From contig NZ_LT960614.1 in assembly GCF_900231165.1 (NCBI RefSeq), positions 4,914,001-4,978,000 on the forward strand: 64,000 bases of DNA, written 5' to 3'. Positions within the stretch are counted from its first letter, which is position 1. The number at the start of each line of letters is the position of its first letter. Positions 43,595 to 51,745 of this stretch are shown here, in pieces. Under the pieces are notes generated by a model. That model saw only the letters and a list, made by a program, of their open reading frames with translations, was not told where the DNA came from and made no database searches. Source of the DNA: Hartmannibacter diazotrophicus. Lineage in GTDB: Bacteria; Pseudomonadota; Alphaproteobacteria; Rhizobiales; Pleomorphomonadaceae. The position numbers and the translations under genes are program-made.

Positions 43595-44548
43595 TCAGCT
43601 CCTCTTGATCCGGGGGTCGATGGCCGCCTGGGCGACATCGACGAGGAGATTGAGCGTCACGAAGAAGAGGGCGAGCACGAGGATCGTCCCCTGCAGCAGC
43701 GGCAGGTCGCGCTGGAAGATGGCGTTGGACAAGAGGAAGCCCGATCCCGGCCAGTTGAACACGGTCTCGATCAGGATCGAGCCGCCGAGCAGGTAGCCGA
43801 GCTGAAGACCCATGACGGAAATCGCCGTCGGCGCGGCGTTGCGCAGCACATGGCGCAGCACGTCGAAGCGGGTGAGCCCCTTGGCGTAGAGCGCCTGCAC
43901 GAAATCCATCGAGAAGATGTCGCCGACGAGCGCGCGGATCGTCCGGGCGACGATGCCGATCGGCACCAGCGCCAGCGTGACCGACGGCAGCACCAGGAAA
44001 CGCAGATGCTCGAAATCCCAGGCCCACTCGGTCGAGCCGCCGGGACCGGCGCCCATCGCCGGCAGCCAGCCGAGCGTGACGGAAAAGACGATGACCATGA
44101 CGATGCCGAGCCAGTAGTTCGGGATCGAGACGCCCGTGATGGCAAGACCCGTGACAAAGCGGTCGAACAGCGTGTCCCGGTAATAGCCGGCGAGGAAGCC
44201 GAGGAAGACGCCGACCGGAAAGGCGATGACGCTCGCGGCGAAGGCAAGCAGCAGCGAATTCTTGACCGCCCGGATGACCTCGCCGGCGACCGGGCGCCCC
44301 GTGGCAATGGACTTGCCGAGATCTCCTTGCGCGGCCTTGCCGATCCAGATCGCGTATTGCACCGGCAACGGCTTGTCGAGGCCATAGGCGGACCGCATCG
44401 CCATCTGCTCTTCCTGGGTCGCGTCGACCGGCATGATCGCCGTCAGCGGGTCGCCCGGCGCGATATGCACCAGCAGGAAGCAGATGATGCTGACGCCGAT
44501 GGCGACGGGGATCACGTAGACGAGCCGGCGCAGGAAATAGACGAACAT
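43595..44548 (-). CDS. Peptide-type ABC permease (DppB family)
   Basis: The 317-residue protein begins MFVYFLRRLVYVIPVAIGVS, the standard DppB/OppB first helix, followed by FLLVHIAPGDPL and later AGVSIP-type spans and the EAA-like loop (YAKGLTRFDVLRHVLRNA). Six membrane spans are expected. It starts 125 bases after the binding-protein stop, past a GC-rich hairpin. Confidence 0.93.
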   Translation of the reverse strand: MFVYFLRRLVYVIPVAIGVSIICFLLVHIAPGDPLTAIMPVDATQEEQMAMRSAYGLDKPLPVQYAIWIGKAAQGDLGKSIATGRPVAGEVIRAVKNSLLLAFAASVIAFPVGVFLGFLAGYYRDTLFDRFVTGLAITGVSIPNYWLGIVMVIVFSVTLGWLPAMGAGPGGSTEWAWDFEHLRFLVLPSVTLALVPIGIVARTIRALVGDIFSMDFVQALYAKGLTRFDVLRHVLRNAAPTAISVMGLQLGYLLGGSILIETVFNWPGSGFLLSNAIFQRDLPLLQGTILVLALFFVTLNLLVDVAQAAIDPRIKRS

Positions 44549-44628
44549 CGGTTGAGGTCCTTGGCGGAGGATCGGCGCAGTGGCCTTGCATCATCGGGGC
44601 CAGCGGACGGTGCGCCCGAAAGGAAAAT

Positions 44629-44657
44629 GGCCGCCCCGCGTGATGCGCGGTGCGGCC
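44629..44657 (-). terminator. GC-rich hairpin between binding protein and dppB
   Basis: GGCCGC-x-CCGCG pairs with CGCGG-x-GCGGCC around a 5-base loop, giving 11 pairs and one internal mismatch. It lies 16 bases after the binding-protein stop. No T-run follows on the minus strand. Confidence 0.5.
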
Positions 44658-44673
44658 GTGGCAGCCAGAAGGC

Positions 44674-46284
44674 TTATTCGATCGTGATGCCGGAGAAGTT
44701 CTGGTACCAGTTTTGGGCCTGGACGAAGCCCTTCACCTTCGGGCTCATGGCGCGCGGCGCGACGTCATGGGTCACCATCAGGAAGAGCGCGTCGTTGACG
44801 AACTTCTCATGCGTCTGCTGGATCACCTTGTCCTGCTCGGCCGGGTCGAAGGTCGTCTTGATCTTGTCGAACAGTCCCTGCATCTCGGGGTCGCAATAGT
44901 GGCCCCAGTTGGTGCCGTTCGGCGCGATCAGGTTGCAGTCCAGGTGCCGGATGAGAGCCGTGAAGGGATCCTGGATAAAGTAGGTGAAGTTGATCGACTG
45001 CGAGCCCTCGACCGCCGGATCGGCGGCGCCCGCGCGCCACAGGTTGATCATCTGGTTCCACTCGACGACCATGAACTCGACGTCGATATAGGCCTCCGCC
45101 AGCGACTGCTGGACATACTCGTTCATCGGCAGCGGCAGCATCTGGCCCGAGCCCGACGGCGAGATCAGCGCCTTCACCTTCAGGTGCTTGTCCGGACCGT
45201 AGCCGGCTTCCTTCATCAGCGCCTGAGCCGCTTCAAGGTCGTATTTGACGTCGAAGGTCGGATGGCCGAACCACTGGCTGGAGGGCGGCAGGAAGCCCTT
45301 GGCCGGGATCATCAGGCCGCCGAGCAGCGCGCCCATCCCCTCGCGGTCGATGGCGAGATTCGCGGCCTTGCGGACGCGGATGTCGTTCCACGGCGAACCT
45401 TCGAGGCGCGACAGGTGCCAGGTCCAGTTATGCGGATAGGCATTCGAGGTGATCACGAAGCCGCCGCCCTGGATGGCCGGGATCGTGTCCGGAGCCGGGG
45501 CTTCGATCCAGTCGACCTGGCCGGAGAGAAGCGCGGCCGAACGGGCGTTCGGCTCGGGCAGGGGGATCAGCACCAGCTTGTCGAGCTTCGGCACCCGGGT
45601 TTCGTCCCAGTAGTCCGCATTCGGCACCATATCGGCGCGCTCATGCGGCGTGAAGCTTTCGAGCTTCCACGGGCCGGTGCCGGAGGGAGCCTTCGCCACC
45701 TCTTCCCAGCTCTTGCCATGGGCTTCCCAGTTGGCCTTGGAGGACATCAGGATCCAGGCGAGCTGATAGGGCAGCGTCGCGTCGGGCGTCTTGGTCGTGA
45801 TCTCGAGCGTATAGTCGTCAATCGCCTTGTACGAGGCGACCGCCGGGATGCGCGACTTGCCCTGCGCCGACTGGCGCGGGTCGTACTGCTCGGCATCCTT
45901 GTTCAGGAGCTTTTCGAAATTCCACACGACGTCCTGCGCCGTGAAGGGACTGCCGTCATGGAACTTCACGCCCTCGCGGATCTTGAAGGTCCACTTGGTG
46001 TGGTCGGCATCGTCCACCGACCAGGAGGTCGCAAGGCCGGGGATCAGCACGGACGGCTTGTCGGCGCTGGTCAGATCCCACTCGATGAGCGAGTCATAGA
46101 CCGTATAGCCCATGAAGCGCATGCCTTCGCCGCCCTGGTCGGTCTGGCCGGTGGTCAGCGGAATGTCGGCGGCCGTCATGCCGATGCGCAAGGTGCCGGC
46201 GGCGATCGCCCCCACCGAGGTGCCGGCGAGCGCCAGCACGGAAATCGCGGCGATTGCGGCCGCTCGCAAGGATGTCAGTTTCAT
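44674..46284 (-). CDS. Peptide-type ABC solute-binding protein (family 5)
   Basis: The 536-residue periplasmic protein has a signal peptide (MKLTSLRAAAIAAISVLALA, cleavage near AIAAG) and the SBP_bac_5 body: LATSWSVDDADHTKWTFKIR, EGVKFHDGSPFTAQDVVWNF and SGTGPWKLESFTPHERADM. This family binds peptides, nickel, opines and a wide range of other small molecules. The neighbouring ureidoglycolate lyase-like gene suggests a substrate other than plain peptides. It is the first transporter gene after the lyase-like gene, 79 bases downstream. Confidence 0.93.
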   Translation of the reverse strand: MKLTSLRAAAIAAISVLALAGTSVGAIAAGTLRIGMTAADIPLTTGQTDQGGEGMRFMGYTVYDSLIEWDLTSADKPSVLIPGLATSWSVDDADHTKWTFKIREGVKFHDGSPFTAQDVVWNFEKLLNKDAEQYDPRQSAQGKSRIPAVASYKAIDDYTLEITTKTPDATLPYQLAWILMSSKANWEAHGKSWEEVAKAPSGTGPWKLESFTPHERADMVPNADYWDETRVPKLDKLVLIPLPEPNARSAALLSGQVDWIEAPAPDTIPAIQGGGFVITSNAYPHNWTWHLSRLEGSPWNDIRVRKAANLAIDREGMGALLGGLMIPAKGFLPPSSQWFGHPTFDVKYDLEAAQALMKEAGYGPDKHLKVKALISPSGSGQMLPLPMNEYVQQSLAEAYIDVEFMVVEWNQMINLWRAGAADPAVEGSQSINFTYFIQDPFTALIRHLDCNLIAPNGTNWGHYCDPEMQGLFDKIKTTFDPAEQDKVIQQTHEKFVNDALFLMVTHDVAPRAMSPKVKGFVQAQNWYQNFSGITIE

Positions 46285-46363
46285 GTCTGTCCCTCTCTGT
46301 CTTTTCGTGCGGTCGTTCTGTCTTTGCCGGCCGGCAGCGGGAGAAACCGCCGGCAGGCGTGGC

Positions 46364-46912
46364 TCATGAGGTGACGGTGATCCGGACCGTCCGGTCGAGA
46401 TCGCGAGTCACGCAGTCGGCATCGCTGCCGGTCCATTGCACGGCGACGAACCGGGCCGGCCCGCCGTAGCCGGTGACGCCCGAATGCCAGATGCCGGGTT
46501 TGTAGACGAAGCCCTCGCCGGGCTCGGTCACGAAGGCCGCCAGCGTTCCCTCGTCGATGCCGCCGTCCTCGCGCGGGCACGCGACGAGGATCATGGCCTT
46601 GCCCTCGTCGAGCGGCATGAAGGCCTGCGGGGAATGGGGGTGGCGCTCGACGCCGGCAATCAGCACCGGTTCGGGACGCTCCTCGACGGCAAAGGCGGAA
46701 ACCGTCAACGTCGCCGCCTCGGGGCCGGGCAGGTGCGCGCTGGCGAACGGAAACTGTCCGTCCCGCTTGAGCGCAAAGCCGTCATTGGCGCTCTGCGGCT
46801 CACCCCGGCGCACGACATCGCCGTAGGGTCGAAAGGCATCGGCCTCGATGGGGCGGACGGCAAGGACGATGCTGCCTGAATGCGCTGCCGTCGCCTCGTT
46901 ATCCTCTCGCAC
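46364..46912 (-). CDS. Ureidoglycolate lyase-like protein (AllA family)
   Basis: The 182-residue cupin-like protein fits the ureidoglycolate lyase family: VRPIEADAFRPYGDVV at the start, VERHPHSPQAFMPLD in the middle and FVYKPGIWHSGVTGYGGPARF near the end. AllA-type enzymes release urea and glyoxylate from ureidoglycolate in allantoin breakdown. No allantoinase or uricase gene is present, so the true substrate may be a different ureide. It heads the minus-strand operon, with the transporter genes behind it, and is divergent from a FadR-family regulator. Confidence 0.85.
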   Translation of the reverse strand: MREDNEATAAHSGSIVLAVRPIEADAFRPYGDVVRRGEPQSANDGFALKRDGQFPFASAHLPGPEAATLTVSAFAVEERPEPVLIAGVERHPHSPQAFMPLDEGKAMILVACPREDGGIDEGTLAAFVTEPGEGFVYKPGIWHSGVTGYGGPARFVAVQWTGSDADCVTRDLDRTVRITVTS

Positions 46913-46969
46913 GGCAATCCCCGTTCTTGTGGACTTCGACCGAAGGCCCTAGGCTTGGCTGGACTGACC

Positions 46970-46978
46970 GGTCTGACC
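46970..46978. promoter_or_regulatory. Candidate FadR-family operator
   Basis: GGTC-T-GACC is a perfect inverted repeat matching the GGTC-N-GACC core bound by E. coli FadR and relatives. It lies 57 bases upstream of the AllA-like start and 66 bases upstream of the regulator start, within the shared region. Confidence 0.5.
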
Positions 46979-47044
46979 AGTTCAGACTAGGGATGAGCCC
47001 AATTGATAGGCAAGATGAACTTTTAATCACTGCTGGTGAAAAGA

Positions 47045-47761
47045 ATGACAGATCGGATTCTCGACGAGGCCGACATCTTCGCGCCGACCCGTTCAGGGCC
47101 CGCCTCGGTTCCGGCGCGCGTCGCCGAGGCCATCCAGACCATGATCCGCGACCGGAATCTCGAGCCCGGCGCCGCATTGCCGTCCCAACGCGACCTTGCC
47201 GCCATGCTCGGCGCTTCGCGGCCCTCGGTCCGCGAGGGCGTCTCGATGCTGGAAACGCTCGGGATCGTGCGCGTCGAGATCGGCCGGGGCATCTTTGTCA
47301 GCGAACCGAGATCGATCGCCCCCGGAACGCGCTTCGCCCACAGCTATTCGCTGCGCGAGGTCTATCAGTTCCGCGCGATGCTGGAGCCGGCGGCCGTCAG
47401 TGCCGCAGCCGGCCATCTCGGGCCGGAGGACCTGGCCGCCATGCGCGCGAACGCCGAGGCGCTGGCAGCCGCCGCATCGGACGGCGATCGCGTTGCCGCC
47501 GCGGAGCAGGACACGCTCTTTCACGGGCGCATCTTTTCAGCCTGCGACAACCGGCTCTTCCGTGACATCTATGTGCAGATGCGGGCCGCGATGCAGGATA
47601 GCCAATGGGCGCCGATGGTCATCGCCGACAGCATCGTCGACACCGCGCGGGAGCATCTGGCAATCGTCGAGGCGCTGGAAAAGGGCGATGGACCGGCCGC
47701 CAGTGCTGCCATGGAAGCCCATATCCGGTTAACGGCGGAGCGCTGCAACGTCGAGATCTGA
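47045..47761 (+). CDS. FadR-family (GntR) transcriptional regulator
   Basis: The 238-residue regulator has an N-terminal winged helix (ALPSQRDLAAMLGASRPSVREGVSMLETLGIVRVEIGRGIFV) shown here in parts: the recognition helix is SRPSVREGVSMLE near residue 55. An all-helical FCD ligand-binding domain has metal-ligand candidates (RAMLEPAAV, DTLFHGRIFSACDN, EHLAIVEALEKGD). Such regulators sense carboxylic acids. The ATG at 47045 is preferred over a GTG three codons earlier. It is divergent from the AllA-like/transporter operon, which it probably controls, and convergent with the M20 gene (6 bases apart). Confidence 0.9.
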   Translation: MTDRILDEADIFAPTRSGPASVPARVAEAIQTMIRDRNLEPGAALPSQRDLAAMLGASRPSVREGVSMLETLGIVRVEIGRGIFVSEPRSIAPGTRFAHSYSLREVYQFRAMLEPAAVSAAAGHLGPEDLAAMRANAEALAAAASDGDRVAAAEQDTLFHGRIFSACDNRLFRDIYVQMRAAMQDSQWAPMVIADSIVDTAREHLAIVEALEKGDGPAASAAMEAHIRLTAERCNVEI

Positions 47762-47767
47762 GGATCG

Positions 47768-49024
47768 TCAGCCGGCCAGAGTCTCGACCGACAACCGAAC
47801 AAGCGCCTCCAGCATCAGCCGGGCGCCGGTGACGCAGTCCTCCTCGTCGGTCCATTCCTGCGGTGCGTGGCTGATCCCGCCCCGGCTCGGCACGAAGATC
47901 AGCGCCGACGGACAGAGCCCCTGCATCGTCTGGGCGTCATGCCCGGCGCCTGACGGCATCGAGCGGGCATCGAGCCCGAGATCCCGGGCGCAGTCGTGAA
48001 GGAGCCGGTTGAGACCCGCATCGAGGCTCACCGGCGAGAGCCAGCTGCGAACCTCCACCCGCGCCTTGAGGCGATGTTTATCGGCGACATCGGCAATGAG
48101 TTCGCCGAGTTCCTCCTCCATCAGCCGCATGACCGCCTCGTCCGTGTCGCGCAGGATGATCGTGAAGTCGGCAAGACCCGGAATGGTGTGAATGAAATTC
48201 GGCTTGAGTTCGACCTTGCCGATGGTGAGCCGCGTCTGGTCCGTCCCGTGCGCCCGGATCAGCGCCGGAAAACCCGCGGCGATTTCGGCAAGCCCCGCGA
48301 AGGCATCGGAGCGCATGTCCATCGGCGTCGTGCCCGAGTGGTTGGCAACGCCTTCAAGCGACACCGCCAACGAGCCCATGCCGGAAATGCCGGTGACGAT
48401 ACCGACCGGCCTTCCCTCCATCTCCAGGATCGGTCCCTGCTCGATGTGAAGTTCGAGGAAGGCAACAATGTCCCGCGCCGATCTCGCCGCCGCCGGCACG
48501 CGAGCCGGGTCAAGCCCACATCCTCTGAGCGCATCGACAAGACGGACGCCATCGGCATCGGCCGCCGCCTCCACCCAGCCGGGCGGCACAACGCCGGCAA
48601 TCGCCTGCGACCCGAGCATCCCGCCGAAGCGGCCTTCCTCCTCGGCCGTAGCCACCACCTCGATCGCCGTTCGAGGCTGAAAGCCCGCTGCCTTCATCGC
48701 CCGCACGCATTCGAGCGCGACCGCAACCCCGAGCGCCCCATCGAAGGCGCCGCCGTCGGGCACGGTATCGAGATGCGAGCCGACAAGAAGGACAGGACCC
48801 TCGGCCGGTCCATAGCGGCCGAAGACGTTGCCCACCGCATCCATGCGGACGCCGAGGCCGTCGCGCTCCATCTCGGCCATGAACCACGCCCGCACCGCCA
48901 TGTCCGCCGCCGAATAGCCGATCCGGTCGTATCCGCCGGTCTCGGAGCTCCGACCGAAGGCGTTGAACCCGGCAAGGAGCGCGCGGAGTCTTTCGGGGTC
49001 GATCTCGGGTCGGGATGTGGGCAT
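47768..49024 (-). CDS. M20-family Zn hydrolase (carbamoylase/allantoate amidohydrolase type)
   Basis: The 418-residue dinuclear metallohydrolase shows VGSHLDTVPDGGAFDGALG (metal His and Asp), AEEEGRFGGMLGSQ (catalytic and metal Glu), LELHIEQGPILE (metal His) and a late SGAGHDAQTM and SRGGISHAPQEW. This is the pattern of N-carbamoyl-L-amino-acid hydrolases, allantoate amidohydrolases and ureidoglycolate amidohydrolases. It should cut the ureido or amide group of a small molecule. The ATG at 49024 has GGAG at good spacing; an upstream ATG lacks one. It is divergent from the second transporter operon through overlapping promoters. Confidence 0.9.
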   Translation of the reverse strand: MPTSRPEIDPERLRALLAGFNAFGRSSETGGYDRIGYSAADMAVRAWFMAEMERDGLGVRMDAVGNVFGRYGPAEGPVLLVGSHLDTVPDGGAFDGALGVAVALECVRAMKAAGFQPRTAIEVVATAEEEGRFGGMLGSQAIAGVVPPGWVEAAADADGVRLVDALRGCGLDPARVPAAARSARDIVAFLELHIEQGPILEMEGRPVGIVTGISGMGSLAVSLEGVANHSGTTPMDMRSDAFAGLAEIAAGFPALIRAHGTDQTRLTIGKVELKPNFIHTIPGLADFTIILRDTDEAVMRLMEEELGELIADVADKHRLKARVEVRSWLSPVSLDAGLNRLLHDCARDLGLDARSMPSGAGHDAQTMQGLCPSALIFVPSRGGISHAPQEWTDEEDCVTGARLMLEALVRLSVETLAG

Positions 49025-49088
49025 CGCGGTCTCCGGAACGTCTAGAATGGAGGCTGGCGGGGCGCGATCGTTCAATGCGGCGGCGTCA

Positions 49089-49104
49089 ATTTATTATAAT
49101 AAAT
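49089..49104. repeat. 16-bp perfect palindrome over two divergent -10 elements
   Basis: ATTTATTATAATAAAT is its own reverse complement. It contains a -10-like TATAAT on both strands and lies in the 140-base region between the M20 gene and the second binding-protein gene. It is a candidate operator for the GntR regulator encoded at the end of that operon. Confidence 0.55.
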
Positions 49105-49120
49105 GCTTGTCCAATGGCAA
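49093..49120 (-). promoter_or_regulatory. Candidate promoter of the M20 hydrolase gene
   Basis: On the minus strand TTGCCA (49115-49120) and TATAAT (49093-49098) are separated by 16 bases, about 70 bases before the start codon. The -10 is a perfect consensus. Confidence 0.5.
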
Positions 49121-49134
49121 ATTTTGCAGATAAT
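49107..49134 (+). promoter_or_regulatory. Candidate promoter of the second peptide-type ABC operon
   Basis: TTGTCC (49107-49112) and GATAAT (49129-49134) are separated by 16 bases, about 30 bases before the start codon. It overlaps the minus-strand promoter for the M20 gene. Confidence 0.5.
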
Positions 49135-49164
49135 TCCCCGATCCGAAGGAGGAGGGAGACCGCC

Positions 49165-50721
49165 ATGAGACAGCTTCTGGCCGCGGCCATTGCCGCAGCA
49201 ACGCTTCTGTTCGCCGCCCCGTCCTGGGCCCAGTCGCCGCCGAATGTTCTGATTGTCGGCCAGATCGCCGAGCCCAAGTCCCTCGACCCGCATGTTGACA
49301 CGGCGGTCAACGACTTCCGCATCCTGATGAACCTCTACGACGGCCTCGTCCGCTACAAGGATGGCACGCTGGAGGTCGAGCCCTCGCTCGCGACCAGCTG
49401 GACGATCTCCGACGACGGCAAGGTCTACACCTTCAAGCTGCGCGAGGGCGTCAAGTTCCACGACGGCACGCCCTTCAACGCCGAGGCGGTGAAGTTCAAC
49501 TTCGACCGCATGCTGAAAGACGATCACCCGTTCCACGACACGGGTCCCTTCCCGCTCGCCTTCTTCTTCTCCACGGTATCGGAGGTGAAGGTGATCGATG
49601 ACATGACGGTCGAATTCGATCTGTCGGCGCCCTATGCACCCTTCCTGTCGAATCTTGCCTACCCGACCGGCCTCATCGTCTCGCCGGCCGCCGTCGAGCA
49701 ATACGGCAAGGACTTCGGGCGGCACCCGTCCGGCACCGGCGCCTTCAAGTTCGCCGAATGGAGCGCCAACGAGAAGGTCGTGATCACCCGCAACGAGGAC
49801 TATTGGGACGGCGCACCGCCGCTGGAGGCCGTCGTCTTCCGCCCGATCACCGACACCAACACCCGCGTCGCCGAAATGCTGTCCGGCGGTCTCGACGTGA
49901 TGGTCGAGGTGCCGCCGGACAATCTTTCCCAGTTCCGCGACAATGCGAGCTACCAAGTCTATGAGCAGGCCGGCCCGCACCTCTGGTTCCTCATCCTCAA
50001 CACCAAGGACGGCCCCTTCGCGAAGAAGGAAATCCGGCAGGCCGCCAACTACGCCATCAACAAGAAGGCGCTGGTGGAAAACATCCTGCAAGGCACGGCC
50101 GAGGTTGCCGCCGGGCCGACCCCGCCGGCCTTCGCATGGGCCTATGACGACAAGCTCCAGCCCTATCCCTACGACCCGGACAAGGCCAGGCAGCTCCTGA
50201 AGGATGCCGGCTACGACGGCTCGGAAGTCACCTTCTACGTTACCGACGGCGGCTCGGGCATGCTCGATCCGGTCGCCATGGGCACCGCGATCCAGGCCGA
50301 CCTTGAAGCCGTCGGCATGAAGGTGAAGATCGAGACCTACGAGTGGAACACCTTCCTCGGCAAGGTGAACCCAGGTCTTGAAGGCAAGGCCGACATGGCC
50401 GAGATGGCCTGGATGACCAACGATCCGGACACCCTGCCCTTCCTCGCCTTGCGCACGGAAGCCTTCCCTGACAAGGGCGGCTTCAATTCGGGTTACTACT
50501 CAAACCCGAAGGTCGACGAGCTTCTGGAAAAGGCACGCGAATCCACCGATCAGGCCGAGCGCGCCAAGCTCTACAAGGAGATGCAGGAGATCGTCCGCGA
50601 CGACGCGCCCTGGGTCTTCGTCGCCAACTGGAAGCAGAACGCGGTGACCAGCGCCGCGGTGGAGAATTTCAAGCTCCAGCCGTCCTTCTTCCTGATGCTG
50701 CAGAAGGTCGCAAAGCCGTAA
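49165..50721 (+). CDS. Peptide-type ABC solute-binding protein (family 5)
   Basis: The 518-residue periplasmic protein has a signal peptide (MRQLLAAAIAAATLLFAAP, cleavage near WAQ-SP) and the family 5 body: IAEPKSLDPHVDTAVNDFRI, LATSWTISDDGKVYTFKLRE, EGVKFHDGTPFNAEAV and HPSGTGAFKFAEWSANEKV. A strong AGGAGGAGGG ribosome site sets the start. The ligand is unknown. The acetylpolyamine amidohydrolase-like gene downstream and the divergent M20 hydrolase suggest an acylated or carbamoylated amine. Confidence 0.93.
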   Translation: MRQLLAAAIAAATLLFAAPSWAQSPPNVLIVGQIAEPKSLDPHVDTAVNDFRILMNLYDGLVRYKDGTLEVEPSLATSWTISDDGKVYTFKLREGVKFHDGTPFNAEAVKFNFDRMLKDDHPFHDTGPFPLAFFFSTVSEVKVIDDMTVEFDLSAPYAPFLSNLAYPTGLIVSPAAVEQYGKDFGRHPSGTGAFKFAEWSANEKVVITRNEDYWDGAPPLEAVVFRPITDTNTRVAEMLSGGLDVMVEVPPDNLSQFRDNASYQVYEQAGPHLWFLILNTKDGPFAKKEIRQAANYAINKKALVENILQGTAEVAAGPTPPAFAWAYDDKLQPYPYDPDKARQLLKDAGYDGSEVTFYVTDGGSGMLDPVAMGTAIQADLEAVGMKVKIETYEWNTFLGKVNPGLEGKADMAEMAWMTNDPDTLPFLALRTEAFPDKGGFNSGYYSNPKVDELLEKARESTDQAERAKLYKEMQEIVRDDAPWVFVANWKQNAVTSAAVENFKLQPSFFLMLQKVAKP

Positions 50722-50726
50722 GGCGA

Positions 50727-50765
50727 AGCGGGAAGAAGACGGCGAGCCGCCGTTTTCTTCCCGCT
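50727..50765 (+). terminator. Long hairpin between binding protein and dppB
   Basis: A 17-base arm (AGCGGGAAGAAGACGGC) pairs with GCCGTTTTCTTCCCGCT, with one G-U pair and a 5-base loop. It starts 6 bases after the stop. No T-run follows the stem, so partial read-through to the permease genes is expected. Confidence 0.6.
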
Positions 50766-50797
50766 CTCCGATCTTCCTGAATTAGGAGACGCTTGCC

Positions 50798-51745
50798 ATG
50801 GCCTCCTACATCGCAAAACGCCTGATCGCCGCGATCCCCGTGCTGCTGGGTCTCACCGTGATCGTCTTCGTCATCATGGCGATGATCCCCGGCGATCCGG
50901 CAACGGCCATCCTCGGCGCCTATGCAACGCCGGACAATGTCGCGCGGATCAACCGCGAGCTCGGCCTCGACAAGCCGCTGTGGCAGCAATATTTCATCTG
51001 GCTGTCCAACATCGCCCACGGCGACCTTGGCCGCTCCTACACCCTGAACCGCCCGGTGCTCGACGAAGTGCTGGAACGCTTCGGCGCAACGCTGATCCTC
51101 GCCGGCACGTCGCTTGTCCTGTGCTCCATCCTCGGGCTTCTCGCCGGCATCGTCTCTGCCGTGCGCCAGTTCGGCTGGACCGACCGGATCGTGACGTTGC
51201 TGGTGCTGGTCGGCATTTCGACACCCTCCTTCTGGCTCGGCCTCATCCTCATCCTTCTCTTCGCGGTGAAGGTGAAGCTCTTCCCCGTCTCCGGCATGTA
51301 CGCCATCTACGGCGGCGGCGACCTGCCCGACCTCCTGCATCACCTCGCCCTGCCGGCCTTCACGCTTGCCATCGTCGCGACGGGTGTCATCGCGCGTCTC
51401 ACGCGCACGTCGATGCTCGAGGTCCTGCGGCAGGACTATATCCGCACCGCACGCGCCAAGGGCCTGACCGAGCGCCGCGTCATCTACCGCCACGCCTTCA
51501 AGGCCGCCCTCGTCGCGGTGATCCCCGTCATCGGCATCCAGGCCGGCTTCGTCCTCGGCGGCGCGGTCTATATCGAGACGGTCTTCCAGTGGCCCGGCAT
51601 CGGCTCGATGCTGGTGAAGGCGATTTCCACCCGCGACCTGTTGCTGGTGCAGGGCGGCGTCCTCGTCGTCGCCGCCTCCTACGTGCTCTTCAATCTTGCC
51701 GCCGACGTCGCCCAGTCGATGATCGATCCGAGGCTGCGCCGATGA
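50798..51745 (+). CDS. Peptide-type ABC permease (DppB family)
   Basis: The 315-residue protein has the DppB start (MASYIAKRLIAAIPVLLGLT), the family loop IPGDPATAILGAYATPDNV, six spans and the EAA loop RAKGLTERRVIYRHAFKAAL. It forms the pore with the permease half of the next protein. AGGAGA precedes the ATG. The stop overlaps the next start (ATGA). Confidence 0.94.
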   Translation: MASYIAKRLIAAIPVLLGLTVIVFVIMAMIPGDPATAILGAYATPDNVARINRELGLDKPLWQQYFIWLSNIAHGDLGRSYTLNRPVLDEVLERFGATLILAGTSLVLCSILGLLAGIVSAVRQFGWTDRIVTLLVLVGISTPSFWLGLILILLFAVKVKLFPVSGMYAIYGGGDLPDLLHHLALPAFTLAIVATGVIARLTRTSMLEVLRQDYIRTARAKGLTERRVIYRHAFKAALVAVIPVIGIQAGFVLGGAVYIETVFQWPGIGSMLVKAISTRDLLLVQGGVLVVAASYVLFNLAADVAQSMIDPRLRR

